A stretch of DNA of 64,000 bases from Eledone cirrhosa (taxonomy: Eukaryota > Mollusca > Cephalopoda > Octopoda > Eledonidae): assembly GCA_964016885.1 (NCBI GenBank), contig OZ024743.1:11439273-11503272 (forward strand), in the 5' to 3' direction. The notes below the pieces were generated by a model. That model was given only the letters and a program-made list of their open reading frames with translations, made no database searches and was not told the origin of the DNA. The position numbers were made by a program, and so were the translations under genes. Each line of letters opens with the position of its first letter. The first letter of the stretch is position 1. Positions 22,120-33,100 of this stretch are shown here, piece by piece.

Positions 22120-24096
22120 ATGGCTAATTCACCTCTGCACCAAGCAGCTGAAAGCCTTCCTCACAAATTAACACCTCACACCGACACCACCATTGTAAAT
22201 GTTACTACGTTTGCCAACACTACAAAAAATATAAGTACTAGCAATATTTTAAATTTGTCTCAGGCAGACATTCATTTCCCGCCATTACCAATGACTGCAG
22301 GTGTTAAAACCTCCACCACCACCACCACCACCGCGACAACCACCACCCCCACCACCACCGCGACAACAGAAACAAAAGAAGAAAAAAATAAATTAACTCG
22401 TGATGTCGAAATGAAATCAAGCAAAATGGACTCTTCCCCACCAAAGACGACTGACGTCACCACCACCACAACTGAAACTAAAATTAATATTAACACAAAT
22501 AACGATAGCAACAACAACAACAATGACATTATAAAAACCACCGTCAGTTTTGCCAGAGTAGCAAAACAGTTCGAAGCAGTTACGGTAACTCAGGAGGATT
22601 TAGAAAATGCCAAACAAATGGTAAAGAAAGATGGGTACAGGGTCAGCCCCCCCCCACCTAATAAAATGGAGCATCGGCGCCTATTCACCGTGTCGTATCG
22701 AACAATAAATGTAAAATCGCGCCGAGTGGAACGGGCATCCGAGTCCCAAATCCAAAAAGCTTTGGGACATGTGTGGGCAAGAAAAACCCACATCAGACGT
22801 GGGCAGAAGTATGGAACCGTGGACGTGTTCTTTGAAACACCAGAGGAGGCTAGAGAACACTCCATGGCCCCATTAAGAAGTGACGACTTCACACTCGTCC
22901 CAAGCTATTGTGGCCAGAGACTCGTAAAGATCAGGGTGACTCACGTTCCACCGGCCATCGAAATTCCCTGGCTAATAGCGGCCGTCCTCGCCGGCATCGA
23001 AGCCAACACAAAAATAATAGCAATAGCAAAAGAAAAGCAGGAGAACTGGTCCGGATCTGGGATGGAGCTCCTGATCCAAGCGGACCAAAAAAGCATTGAG
23101 GAGATCCCAGAGGTAATAGACCTCACTGACGGCAGCCACCTCACGGTAATTGTCGAGGGCAGAAGACCTAGGTGTGTCGTTTGTGGTGAAGGAACCCACC
23201 TAAGGGCTTTCTGCCCTCAGGCTAAAAGGTTGAGGCCACCTCTCCTACCCACCCCAGTGACACAACCATCAACACCACCAGTAGCAGAGATGGCAGCAAC
23301 AACTGTAGCAGCAACAACAGAAGCAACTATAACAGCAACAACCCCAGCAACAGTAGCAAAACCAACACCGCCACCACCACCACCACCCAACGCTTCAGAA
23401 CTAGCACCAGCGCCTACACCATCCACCACGCCACAAGCAAAACTAACGCCTGTGGAGGATTTTCCACTCCCCGGCCTATCACAACTGGAGACAGATTGTG
23501 ACGACGAGGAGTGGGAAACGATATCCGGAAAAAAAAAGAAACCAAAAAAGAAAAAGTACTCTTCCTTCCCCCTCCAAAAACAAAATACAGAGGGAAACAA
23601 ATAAATTAAGAAACAAAAAAGTTAGGACAGATATGCCACCATCCACACCAGCATCACCAACCCCATCAACCCAAACACCAACACCATCACCATCATTAAC
23701 CCCAACACCACCATCACCTACATCACAAAAGTCACCAAAATGCGAAACAGAAACAAACCCACAACAAACGAAAACAAAACAAAACAACCAAAACGATACA
23801 CACTACACAGCATTAAATTTGAACAACAAGCAATTATTATACTACATCCAACACAACACCAGCATCACAGAAAAAGACTACACAACAACCCAAAAATTCA
23901 CACCACCTCCGCACATACAAATCACTCGCATCACACAGAAAACGTACATGACACTAAAAAAAAAAAATTCCCCAAAGACATCGGAGACTTCCGACAAGCA
24001 CTCTCCAGGAGGATTTATAAGGACATCCTTCCTGAGGAGGCCACAAGCAGTGAAAAGGATGGAAAAACCGTCCTTCCCCTACGAGAAGTAAGGTAA
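22120..24096 (+). pseudogene. LINE element 2 ORF1 (zinc-knuckle protein), frameshifted twice
   Basis: The best start is ATG 22120 in the context aaaaaaATGGCT, matching element 3. The first frame runs to 23604 (about 494 residues): Thr/Asn-rich N-terminus, FARVAKQFEAVTVTQEDLE, a conserved central domain with RKTHIRRGQKYGTVDVFF, and a CCHC knuckle CVVCGEGTHLRAFC at residues 352-365, then a Pro/Thr-rich tail. The expected C-terminus continues in another frame (to about 23955) and then a third shift gives FPKDIGDFRQALSRRIYKDILPEE to the stop at 24096. Both shifts lie in A runs (about 23530-23560 and 23956-23967). In non-LTR elements ORF1 coats the RNA template. The central part is only about half identical to element 3. 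Confidence 0.85.
24055..24075 (+). other. Stem-loop before ORF2, element 2
   Basis: aaggatgg (24055-24062) pairs with ccgtcctt (24068-24075), with one G-T pair and a 5-base A loop. The same structure with different bases occurs at 30089-30109 in element 3. Confidence 0.5.
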
Positions 24097-24130
24097 GTGG
24101 TCTTTCCCATCTTTTCCACTCCTTTTCAAC

Positions 24131-27100
24131 ATGACCTCACTTAGAATAGGCAGCATAAATGCGCGTGGCTTGGGGTCGTCATGGAAGCAGGGCCACCTGC
24201 TCAACGACCTCAGGTCACTAAACATAGATGTAGTGGCCATCAGCGAGACCAGAATCTCCGAAGCACAGGCTTTCGCACCGATCTTCGGCGGCTACGATGT
24301 GTACGCATCTCCCAGCCGTCCGGGATCGGGGGGAGGAGTTGCTGTGCTTTTTCGGAGAGGTTTGGATCTTGCCATACGGGCCATCTTCCTGGACCCAGAA
24401 GGTAAGTTGGTGGTGCTGGACGTGACCAGCGGAGACGGGCAAGCTTTCAGGTTAGTGGCCGTCTATGCCCCGACAGGAGCAGGGCGGCCTGATTTCTTCC
24501 GGCGTCTGGAGACCTTTCTTGGAACGTCCCGCTCTTTAGTGTTAGTGGGCGACTGGAACGGGATCTTAGATGCACGCTGGGATTGTGTTGGATTAGTGGA
24601 TAGGGAAGGAGGGTGCAAGAGTCTCACCAACCTGCTCAGACGTTTTGAACTGTCTGACAGGTACCGAATGGATTTCCCGAATGTACCAATGTGGACTTGG
24701 ACAAATCGCATAGGGTCATCCAGATCATATCTAGATAGAGTATTTTGTAGGGAAATAGATAGGTCTAGCATAGGCTGTCCACAATTCAAGATAGTCAGCT
24801 ACACGGACCACAAATTTGTGATCTGTGTGCTTGACTTAGATAGGCTTCATAGACGAGGACCCGGCTACTGGAAGCTAAACGCGTCCTTACCAGCGCGCAA
24901 GGCCTACAGAGACCGGATTAGCGAACTAGTTAAGCGGGCGTTGACGGGGGCCATCGTCAACAACAAGTGGTGGTTTGCTCTGAAAAGAGCAATTAGAATA
25001 GAGTCCATTAGGTTTAGTAAGACTTTAGCAATAGAGAAAAATAGAGCAGAGGGAGAATTAGTTAGAAAATTAGATGAGGCGCTTAGCAAAGGCATCGCGA
25101 CCGACGTACTTGCGGCGAAATTGGGCCTTGACCAATTCTTCAATGCAAAGCACGAAGGCTGCGTTGTCAGAGCTAGGGTGCGTGCTCTCAGACACAAGGG
25201 GACGAAAGCCGTTCAATGGGCCCGAGTGGCGGAGGCGCGTCGTGGCAACAAAGCCACGATCCGGTCTTTGGTGGACCACGACGGGCGCATGCTACTCGAT
25301 CCCGGGCAAATGTGTGAAGCTTTTCAGCGACACTTCGCTCAACTGTTCGGGGGCAGTGGCGGGCCGGATCGAGGGATGGACTTTAGTGTCTACCTCGACG
25401 GACTGCCGTGGCTTTCGGCCACTGAGGCGGAGTGTTGCGAAAAGCCGATAGCAACCGCTGAAGTACGGGATGCAATGAATAGTTGCACAAGGGGTAAATC
25501 GCCTGGTTTGGATGGTCTGCCCTATGAACTTTACGTACAAATGCCAGACTTGTTCGGAGGCCTCTTGGCGGACGTCTACTGCAACTGGCAACAGAACGGG
25601 AGAATTCCCAGCTCTGTGAGCCGAGGAGCGGTGGCGCTGCTGAGAAAGGATCCGAACAAGGGGGATAACATAGATAATTTTAGGCCCATAACTCTGCTAA
25701 ACACAGAGTTCAAGATTTTTGCCAAGGTGCTAGCAAAGAGGTTGGCGCTTGTCGTTGGTGGTCTGGTGGGAGAGGCACAGACATGCGCCATTCCCGACAG
25801 ATCCATCCACGACAACCTCCACCTCATGCGATACATCGTAGAGAAGGTAGCTAGGGAACCTGGCACGGGTGGGTCTTTGATCAATTTAGATCAGTCGAAA
25901 GCCTTCGATAGGGTCGACCATCGTTACCTAGCGGCAGTCCTGAGGGCGGATGGCTTTGGGCCCGTCTTCAGAGGCTGGATCGCTGCCATGCACAGCGACA
26001 TCTGCTCTGTAGTGAGAGTGAACGGTCACCTTTCGGAACCGTTCAACATCATGCGCTCGGTCCGCCAAGGATGTCCCCTCTCGTCCCTATTGTACGTATT
26101 GACTCTCGAGCCATTACTGCACAAACTGGAGACGTTGAGGGGGGTCCCGCGCGAACTAGGATGCGGAAGATCCGTGTCAGCATATGCCGACGATGTCACC
26201 GTAGTGGTGTCGAACGCCAAACACATCGAGGCGATCGGCACTACACTAAGAGAATACGAAGCGGTGACAGGAGCAATGATCAACCAGGAAAAGTCAGTGG
26301 GCCTGCAGCTCGGCACCTGGAGAGTCAGGTCCATGCCGTCCAACAGCGTCGTCGGGCGCTGGACGGACGGACCGGTTAAATTGCTAGGGGTCTGGTTCGG
26401 TCCAGACCTCCAGACGGACAAAAACTGGGACGAGGTGACGAGCAGGGTGGCTTCTCTCACCCAGAAATGGGCCGAGAGGAAGCTATCCCTGAAAGGTCGA
26501 GCGGAGGTGGCTAACGCGTACATCGCGTCCGTCATCTACTACCGCCTGACCGTCGTACCTTGTCCTAAGCCCCGCCTGACTGCGCTGGAGAGTTTGCTCT
26601 TTCGCTTCTTGTGGAAGGGACGCGCTCCGATGGTCAGGCGGTCCATCTGCTGTCAACACCCGCTACGTGGAGGGCTGGGCATGCCGTGGCTGATGATGCG
26701 CAGACACGCGCTCAGGCTACGACATCTCCACCTCTTCCTCGACGGTGATCAGGTGTGGTCGCCGTTTGCTAGACACGTTTTTCCCCAGCTCGTCTCCTTG
26801 ACGGAGCTGCAGTCCTGGGTCAAGCGAAGACCGAGAGGGAGCGCTTGGAGACTGGAATGTCTTCAGGCGCTCACAGCCCTCGACCAATCGGGCAATGTGA
26901 TCGGTGGAAACTCCACCTTGGCGTTCTATAGGGGATTAGTGGAGGGGAAGAGCGACGACGTACTTGGAGAAACTCTAGGCGTCGACGAAAATCAACTAGC
27001 CAATCTCTTCGGAAGGACTTTCGGGCCGGGGCCTATGGACAACTTCCAGAAATCCCTGGCCTGGCAGTGCTACCGGGGTGCTTTGCCAGTTCGGGATAAA

Positions 27101-27550
27101 CTTTACAGGCATGGAGGTGCCGTCAGCCGAGCATGTCCGAGATGCGCACAGGGCGACGAAACCGTCCTGCACGCACTCGTCCAGTGTCCGAGCATTGCTG
27201 ACTTGTGGGTTTATGTCGAACACCTGCTGTCACGTGTAGGACGGATCCAGCTATCAGCTGAGTCCATCGTGAGGATTGCCCCGCCCCCTTCCTTTAGCCG
27301 GGAAGGGCAGGCAGTTTTTATCTGTCTGGTGGCCATGGCGAAAGAGATAGTATGGTGGACACGTTTGAAAGGGCTGAAGACGAGCACTTACCTCTTCGGT
27401 GATGCCCTGATTAACTTTTTCAAATTTCATTTGAAAAGGAAAATCAGGGTAGAGAGGGAAGTGCTCTCTTCCCAGCATTTTGTTGAAAGATGGGTGAGAG
27501 AAGCAAGTATGGCCCGAATGAATGGGCCTTCTCTGAGTATGTGTCTGTAA
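24131..27550 (+). CDS. LINE element 2 ORF2: endonuclease-reverse transcriptase, intact
   Basis: This 1139-residue protein is complete from ATG to TAA. The N-terminal 230 residues are an apurinic-type endonuclease with SINARGL, ISETRIS, VGDWNG, SYLDR and YTDHK. The RT follows: FRPITLLN, a second motif IPDRSIHDNLHLMRYI, catalytic LDQSKAFDRVDH, SVRQGCPLSSLLYVL and YADD at residues 685-688. Near residue 1002 a Cys/His cluster CPRCAQGDETVLHALVQC resembles the C-terminal zinc motif of many LINEs. The protein nicks the target and reverse-transcribes its own RNA from the nick. The RT motifs fit the Tx1/L1 side of non-LTR elements; exact clade is inferred. It differs from element 3 at about 40 positions and may be active. 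Confidence 0.92.
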   Translation: MTSLRIGSINARGLGSSWKQGHLLNDLRSLNIDVVAISETRISEAQAFAPIFGGYDVYASPSRPGSGGGVAVLFRRGLDLAIRAIFLDPEGKLVVLDVTSGDGQAFRLVAVYAPTGAGRPDFFRRLETFLGTSRSLVLVGDWNGILDARWDCVGLVDREGGCKSLTNLLRRFELSDRYRMDFPNVPMWTWTNRIGSSRSYLDRVFCREIDRSSIGCPQFKIVSYTDHKFVICVLDLDRLHRRGPGYWKLNASLPARKAYRDRISELVKRALTGAIVNNKWWFALKRAIRIESIRFSKTLAIEKNRAEGELVRKLDEALSKGIATDVLAAKLGLDQFFNAKHEGCVVRARVRALRHKGTKAVQWARVAEARRGNKATIRSLVDHDGRMLLDPGQMCEAFQRHFAQLFGGSGGPDRGMDFSVYLDGLPWLSATEAECCEKPIATAEVRDAMNSCTRGKSPGLDGLPYELYVQMPDLFGGLLADVYCNWQQNGRIPSSVSRGAVALLRKDPNKGDNIDNFRPITLLNTEFKIFAKVLAKRLALVVGGLVGEAQTCAIPDRSIHDNLHLMRYIVEKVAREPGTGGSLINLDQSKAFDRVDHRYLAAVLRADGFGPVFRGWIAAMHSDICSVVRVNGHLSEPFNIMRSVRQGCPLSSLLYVLTLEPLLHKLETLRGVPRELGCGRSVSAYADDVTVVVSNAKHIEAIGTTLREYEAVTGAMINQEKSVGLQLGTWRVRSMPSNSVVGRWTDGPVKLLGVWFGPDLQTDKNWDEVTSRVASLTQKWAERKLSLKGRAEVANAYIASVIYYRLTVVPCPKPRLTALESLLFRFLWKGRAPMVRRSICCQHPLRGGLGMPWLMMRRHALRLRHLHLFLDGDQVWSPFARHVFPQLVSLTELQSWVKRRPRGSAWRLECLQALTALDQSGNVIGGNSTLAFYRGLVEGKSDDVLGETLGVDENQLANLFGRTFGPGPMDNFQKSLAWQCYRGALPVRDKLYRHGGAVSRACPRCAQGDETVLHALVQCPSIADLWVYVEHLLSRVGRIQLSAESIVRIAPPPSFSREGQAVFICLVAMAKEIVWWTRLKGLKTSTYLFGDALINFFKFHLKRKIRVEREVLSSQHFVERWVREASMARMNGPSLSMCL

Positions 27551-27793
27551 ATTAAAGGTGGAAAACTGGGAGAGGGCACTTGCCCTGGTGGTCAGGGCCA
27601 CTGTGGTCTTTTAATGGGCTTTCTCCACAAATGTCCCTCGGAAGTCTCTCCCCTATTGGGGAATTTTTCTTTGTTATTTTATTTCATCCGCTGTTTTTTT
27701 ACACGCAGAAATGACCATTTGTACCGTCCTGTATTGTCCTGTACTGTCCTTAATGTCTACTTTATGTAAACCCTTGTGGTTAATAAAGAAAAC

Positions 27794-27820
27794 ATTATTA
27801 TTATTATTATTATTATTATT
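27794..27820. repeat. (ATT)n tail of element 2
   Basis: Nine ATT units follow aataaagaaaac. Element 3 begins immediately after. Confidence 0.95.
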
Positions 27821-28033
27821 GAATGCCATGGTTGACGGAGGCTCGGCTCTGTAAGGTATAGTAATTTTTAACCGTTAAAACAATTGTAAATTGTTTAAAA
27901 CTTGAACCAAATTGTTGATAAAGACACCCTCCTCCTCGTGAGAGGGGTCTTTCTGTCCGTTATTTGGCCCTTCGGGGTTAAATAACCAGTTATTGGGGTT
28001 TTGTACCCAAAATTTCATTTTAAACAAAAAAAC

Positions 28034-30130
28034 ATGGCTACGAAAAAGAAATTTCATACGTCACTCCCACTCATTCCGTCTTCTTCTTCCTCAATCATCA
28101 CTACGGCAGAGAGAAGATTGTCTCTCTCCCTCCCTTCTTTAAATGTGTCTCTCTCCCTCCCTTCTCTTTCGCAAGCGACGAAAGAAAAGAAAAGTCTCGT
28201 GCAAAGCGTGCAAGGTTTCTCCACGACGACGACGACAGCGACGAAACAGGTGTGCGGGAAATACGAAAACCCAGTTCATTCGTCTGACGTCAGGAATAAT
28301 AGCAGTAGCAGCCGTAATAACAACAGCAACAGTGACAATGAAAACAACAGTAGCAGCCGCAACAGCATCACCAGCAGCATAAACAACAACAGCATTAGCA
28401 GCAGCAACACCAACAACAACCACAGCAACAGCGGCGGAGGCAGTAGTCGTAGTACCTGCAGCAACAACAAAAGTACCAGCAGCTCTGACGACAACAACAA
28501 CAGCAGAGAAAAACCAATCTCATTTGCAGGTATTGCGAAAAACTTGGAAACAATCCTCATAACAAATGAGGAATTAGAGGAAGCGAAGAAGATGGTGACA
28601 AAGAACGGACACCGAGCAATCTGCAAGGCAGCGAAAAAATTTTTCGAAACCCAAGAGCACTGTACGGTCACGTACCGTACAGTAAGTACAAAATCCCGTA
28701 GGGTGGAAAGAGCCACAGAGGCCCAAATACAAAAAGCCTTGGGGTCTGTGTGGCAGAGGAAAACGCACATCACCCGAGGCAAAAAATACGCCACCGTAGA
28801 CGTACTTTTTGCCACACCCCAGGAGGCAAAGGCCCAATCAGTAGTGACCCTAAGGAGCGAGGAAATGGTGTTGGTGCCCTCCTACTGCGGGCAAAAAATT
28901 GTGAGGGTCAAACTGACCCACGTCCCCCCCGGAATGACCCCTTCTTGGCTGGCCGCGTCTGTCCTCGTCGGAATCGAGGACAAAACAACTGTACTGCAAG
29001 TACAGAAAAAAGTAAGAGAAGATTGGGTCGGCTCCTCCATTGAGATGCTAATCCAAACCAACCAGGAGTGCATCGAAGCTATCCCGGATGTGATAGACTT
29101 CGATAACGGCACTCAACTGCCCATAAGTGTTGAGGGCAAACGCCCGAAATGCTTTCGCTGTGGATCGAAGACTCACCTCAGGGCCTTCTGCAACGAGAAG
29201 ACCCTGAGAAAGGAGAAAACCCCCCTCCTTCCGAATCCGGCTCCACGGCTACCAGCAACAGGACAAGCGGCAACCAGGAACGATAGGTCCGTGGCACCCA
29301 TACCCACTCCACGGAAATCAAAGACAGCAGCAGCAGTGGAAATATTAACAACAACAACAGCAATACCAAATGCAGCTGCAACAGAGACTCCAGTGCAAAC
29401 ATCACCAACAACAACAAGTGAAAGAGTGGAGCTGGTACCCCTCCCCGACCTTACAGAATCAGACATGGAGTGTGAGGTGGGAGAGGGATGGCAAAAGGTC
29501 GCAAGAAGGCACAAACGCAGAAGCAGCGCATCGTCGCCTTTGAAAAGGGAGGAAAGAAATGAGAAAAGGGTAAAGTCTACTGCAAAGAGACCCACAGCAG
29601 CAACACCACCAACACCATCACCACCCACACCAGCACCACCATCACCACCGGCGACAACCCCACCGCCAACAACACCTTCAACACCACCACCACAAGCACC
29701 AACATCGCAAACACAACAACAAAACACACACACCCAGCAACAACGACAAGAAAATAGCAGAACCACACCCCACCCCCAGAAAAACAAATGCACGGCAATA
29801 AACACACACAATAAGAAACTAATGACTTACATAATTGAACACACAGACATTTCACAACAGGACTACATAATACCAGCACCAATCAAAACGCCAACTAACA
29901 TAAGACTGCTAAAAATAGCACAGAATCAATACACAAACATTAAAACGAAATTCCCCAACGCAGTTGGTGATTTCAGGGACCTAGGAGGAACCATTAATCG
30001 AAGAGTATATTCAGACATTCTCTTAGAAGAGCCGACGACCAGCCGAAGGGACGATTCAACGGTCCCTTCACCAGACGATCAAGTGAAAAGGGATGTAAAA
30101 ACCATCCCTCCTCTACCAAAAGTACGGTAA
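28034..30130 (+). CDS. LINE element 3 ORF1: zinc-knuckle RNA-binding protein, intact
   Basis: I choose ATG 28034 (aaacATGGCT, shared with element 2) rather than an in-frame position further up, giving about 698 residues. The N-terminus is Ser/Asn-rich. A conserved block begins FAGIAKNLETILITNEELEE, followed by TYRTVSTKSRRVERATEAQI and RKTHITRGKKYATVDVLF. The CCHC knuckle CFRCGSKTHLRAFC is at residues 373-386. A Pro/Thr/Gln-rich tail follows, then a conserved C-terminus with KFPNAVGDFRDL and RRVYSDILLEEPTTSRRD. The last 15 or so residues come from a different lineage (see findings). The stop TAA lies in GGTAAGTGG, 35 bases before ORF2. Its likely role is binding element RNA. Confidence 0.88.
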   Translation: MATKKKFHTSLPLIPSSSSSIITTAERRLSLSLPSLNVSLSLPSLSQATKEKKSLVQSVQGFSTTTTTATKQVCGKYENPVHSSDVRNNSSSSRNNNSNSDNENNSSSRNSITSSINNNSISSSNTNNNHSNSGGGSSRSTCSNNKSTSSSDDNNNSREKPISFAGIAKNLETILITNEELEEAKKMVTKNGHRAICKAAKKFFETQEHCTVTYRTVSTKSRRVERATEAQIQKALGSVWQRKTHITRGKKYATVDVLFATPQEAKAQSVVTLRSEEMVLVPSYCGQKIVRVKLTHVPPGMTPSWLAASVLVGIEDKTTVLQVQKKVREDWVGSSIEMLIQTNQECIEAIPDVIDFDNGTQLPISVEGKRPKCFRCGSKTHLRAFCNEKTLRKEKTPLLPNPAPRLPATGQAATRNDRSVAPIPTPRKSKTAAAVEILTTTTAIPNAAATETPVQTSPTTTSERVELVPLPDLTESDMECEVGEGWQKVARRHKRRSSASSPLKREERNEKRVKSTAKRPTAATPPTPSPPTPAPPSPPATTPPPTTPSTPPPQAPTSQTQQQNTHTQQQRQENSRTTPHPQKNKCTAINTHNKKLMTYIIEHTDISQQDYIIPAPIKTPTNIRLLKIAQNQYTNIKTKFPNAVGDFRDLGGTINRRVYSDILLEEPTTSRRDDSTVPSPDDQVKRDVKTIPPLPKVR
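30045..30109 (+). other. Two tandem stem-loops before ORF2, element 3
   Basis: Stem 1 is gaagggac (30045-30052) with gtcccttc (30062-30069), the element 1 type. Stem 2 is agggatg (30089-30095) with catccct (30103-30109), the element 2 type. Elements 1 and 2 have one stem each, so element 3 carries both. Confidence 0.6.
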
Positions 30131-30165
30131 GTGGTCTTTCCCATCTTTTCCACTCTATTTTAAAC

Positions 30166-33100
30166 ATGACCTCACTCAGAATAGGCAGCATAAATGCGCG
30201 TGGCTTGGGGTCGTCATGGAAGCAGGGTCACCTGCTCAACGACCTCAGGTCACTAAACATAGATGTAGTGGCCATCAGCGAGACCAGAATCTCCGAAGCA
30301 CGGGCCTTCGCACCGATCTTCGGCGGCTACGATGTGTACGCATCTCCCAGCCGTCCTGGATCGGGTGGAGGAGTTGCTGTGCTTTTTCGGAGAGGTTTGG
30401 ATCTCGCCATACGGGCCATCTTCCTGGACCCAGAGGGTAAGCTGGTGGTGCTGGACGTGACCAGCGGAGACGGGCAAGCTTTCAGGCTAGTGGCCGTCTA
30501 TGCCCCGACAGGAGCAGGGCGGCCTGATTTCTTCCGGCGTCTGGAGACCTTTCTTGGAACGTCCCGCTCTTTAGTGTTAGTGGGCGACTGGAACGGGATC
30601 TTAGATGCACGCTGGGACTGTGTGGGATTAGCGGATAGGGGTGGAGGGTGCAAGAGCCTCACCAACCTGCTCAGGCGTTTTGAACTGTCTGACAGGTACC
30701 GATTGGATTTCCCGAATGTGCCAATGTGGACTTGGACAAACCGCATAGGGTCATCCAGATCATATCTAGATAGAGTATTTTGTAGGGAAATAGATAGGTC
30801 TAGCATAGGCTGTCCACAATTCAAGATAGTCAGCTACACGGACCACAAATTCGTGACCTGTGTGCTTGACTTAGATAGGCTTCATAGACGAGGACCCGGC
30901 TACTGGAAGCTAAACGCGTCCTTACCAGCGCGCAAGGCCTACAGAGACCGGATTAGCGAACTAGTTAAGCGGGCGTTGACGGGGGCCATCGTCAACAACA
31001 AGTGGTGGTTTGCTCTGAAAAGAGCGATTAGAATAGAATCGATTAGGTTTAGTAAGGCTTTAGCAATAGAGAAAAATAGAGCAGAGGGAGAACTAGTTAG
31101 AAAATTAGACGAGGCGCTTAGCAAAGGCATTGCGACCGACGTGCTTGCGGCGAAATTGGCCCTTGACCAATTCTTCAATGCAAAGCACGAAGGCTGCGTT
31201 GTCAGAGCTAGGGTGCGTGCTCTCAGACACGAGGGGACGAAAGCCGTTCAATGGGCCCGAGTGGCGGAGGCGCGTCGTGGCAACAAAGCCACGATCCGGT
31301 CTTTGGTGGACCACGACGGGCGCATGCTACTCGATCCCGGGCAAATGTGTGAAGCTTTTCAGCGACACTTCGCTCAGCTGTTCGGGGGCAGCGGGGGGCC
31401 GGGTAGAGGGATGGACTTTAGTGTCTACCTCGACGGACTGCCGCGGCTCTCGGCCACTGAGGCGAAGTGTTGCGAAAAGCCGATAACAGCCGCTGAAGTA
31501 CGGGAGGCAATGACTGGCTGCACAAGGGGTAAATCGCCTGGTTTAGATGGTCTGCCCTATGAACTTTACGTACAGATGCCAGACTTGTTCGGAGGCCTCT
31601 TGGCGGACGTCTACTGCAACTGGCAACAGAACGGGAGAATTCCCAGTTCTGTGAGCCGAGGAGCGGTGGCACTGCTGAGAAAGGATCCGAACAAGGGGGA
31701 TAACATAGACAATTTCCGGCCCATAACTCTGCTAAACACAGAGTTTAAGATTTTGGCCAAGGTGCTAGCAAAGAGGTTGGCGCTTGTCGTTGGTGGTCTG
31801 GTGGGAGAGGCGCAGACATGCGCCATTCCCGACATATCCATCCACGACAACCTCCACCTCATGCGATACATCGTAGAGAGGGTAGCTAGGGAACCTGGCA
31901 CGGGTGGGTCCTTGATCAATTTAGATCAGTCGAAAGCTTTCGATAGGGTCGACCATCGTTACCTAGCGGCAGTCCTGAGGGCGGCTGGCTTTGGGCCCGT
32001 CTTCAGAGGCTGGATCGCTGCCATGCACAGCGACATCTGCTCTGTAGTGAGAGTGAACGGTCACCTGTCGGAACCGTTCAACATCATGCGCTCGGTCCGC
32101 CAAGGATGTCCCCTCTCGTCCCTCTTGTACGTATTGACTCTCGAGCCATTACTGCACAAACTGGAGACGTTGAGGGGAGTCCCGCGCGAACTAGAATGCG
32201 GAAGATCCGTGTCAGCATATGCGGACGATGTCACCGTAGTGGTGTCGAACGCCAAACACATCGAGGCGATCGGCACTACACTAAGAGAATACGAAGCGGT
32301 GACAGGAGCAATGATCAACCAGGAAAAGTCAGTGGGCCTGCAGCTCGGCACCTGGAGAGGCAGGTCCATGCCGTCCAACAGCGTCGTCGGGCGCTGGACA
32401 GACGGACCGGTTAAATTGCTAGGGGTCTGGTTCGGTCCGGACCTCCAGACGGACAAAAACTGGGACGAGGTGACGAGCAGGGTGGCTTCTCTCACCCAGA
32501 AATGGGCGGAGAGGAAGCTATCCCTGAAAGGTCGAGCGGAGGTGGCTAACGCGTACATCGCGTCTGTCATCTGCTACCGCCTAACCGTCGTACCTTGTCC
32601 TAAGCCTCGCCTGACTGCGCTGGAGCGTTTGCTCTTTCGCTTTTTGTGGAAGGGACGCGCTCCGATGGTCAGGCGGTCCATCTGTTGTCAACACCCGCTA
32701 CGTGGAGGGCTGGGCATGCCGTGGCTGATGATGCGCAGGCACGCGCTCAGGCTACGACATCTCCACCTCTTCCTCGACGGTGATCAGGTGTGGTCGCCGT
32801 TTGCTAGACGCGTTTTTCCCCAGCTCGTTTCCTTGACGGAGCTGCAGTCCTGGGTCAAGCGAAGACCGAGAGGGAGCGCCTGGAGACTGGAATGTCTTCA
32901 GGCGCTCACAGCCCTCGACCAATCGGGCAATGTGATCGGTGGAAACTCCACCTCGGCGTTCTATAGAGGATTAGTGGAGGGGAAGAGCGACGACGTACTT
33001 GGGGAAACTCTAGGCGTCGACGAAAATCAACTAGCCAATCTCTTCGGAAGAACTTTCGGGCCAGGGCCTATGGACAACTTCCAGAAATCTCTGGCCTGGC

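Larger units (their letters stand above)
21915..27820 (+). mobile_element. LINE element 2 (Tx1/L1-like), ORF2 intact
   Basis: This near-full-length element starts directly at the (ATT)n tail of element 1. It has a 205-base 5' UTR with hairpin ttggg/cccaa at 22059-22076, ORF1 from 22120, ORF2 at 24131-27550, a 3' UTR with stem cccc-TATT-gggg (27650-27661), AATAAA at 27782-27787 and (ATT)n at 27794-27820. Its 3' half is almost identical to element 3. Confidence 0.9.
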
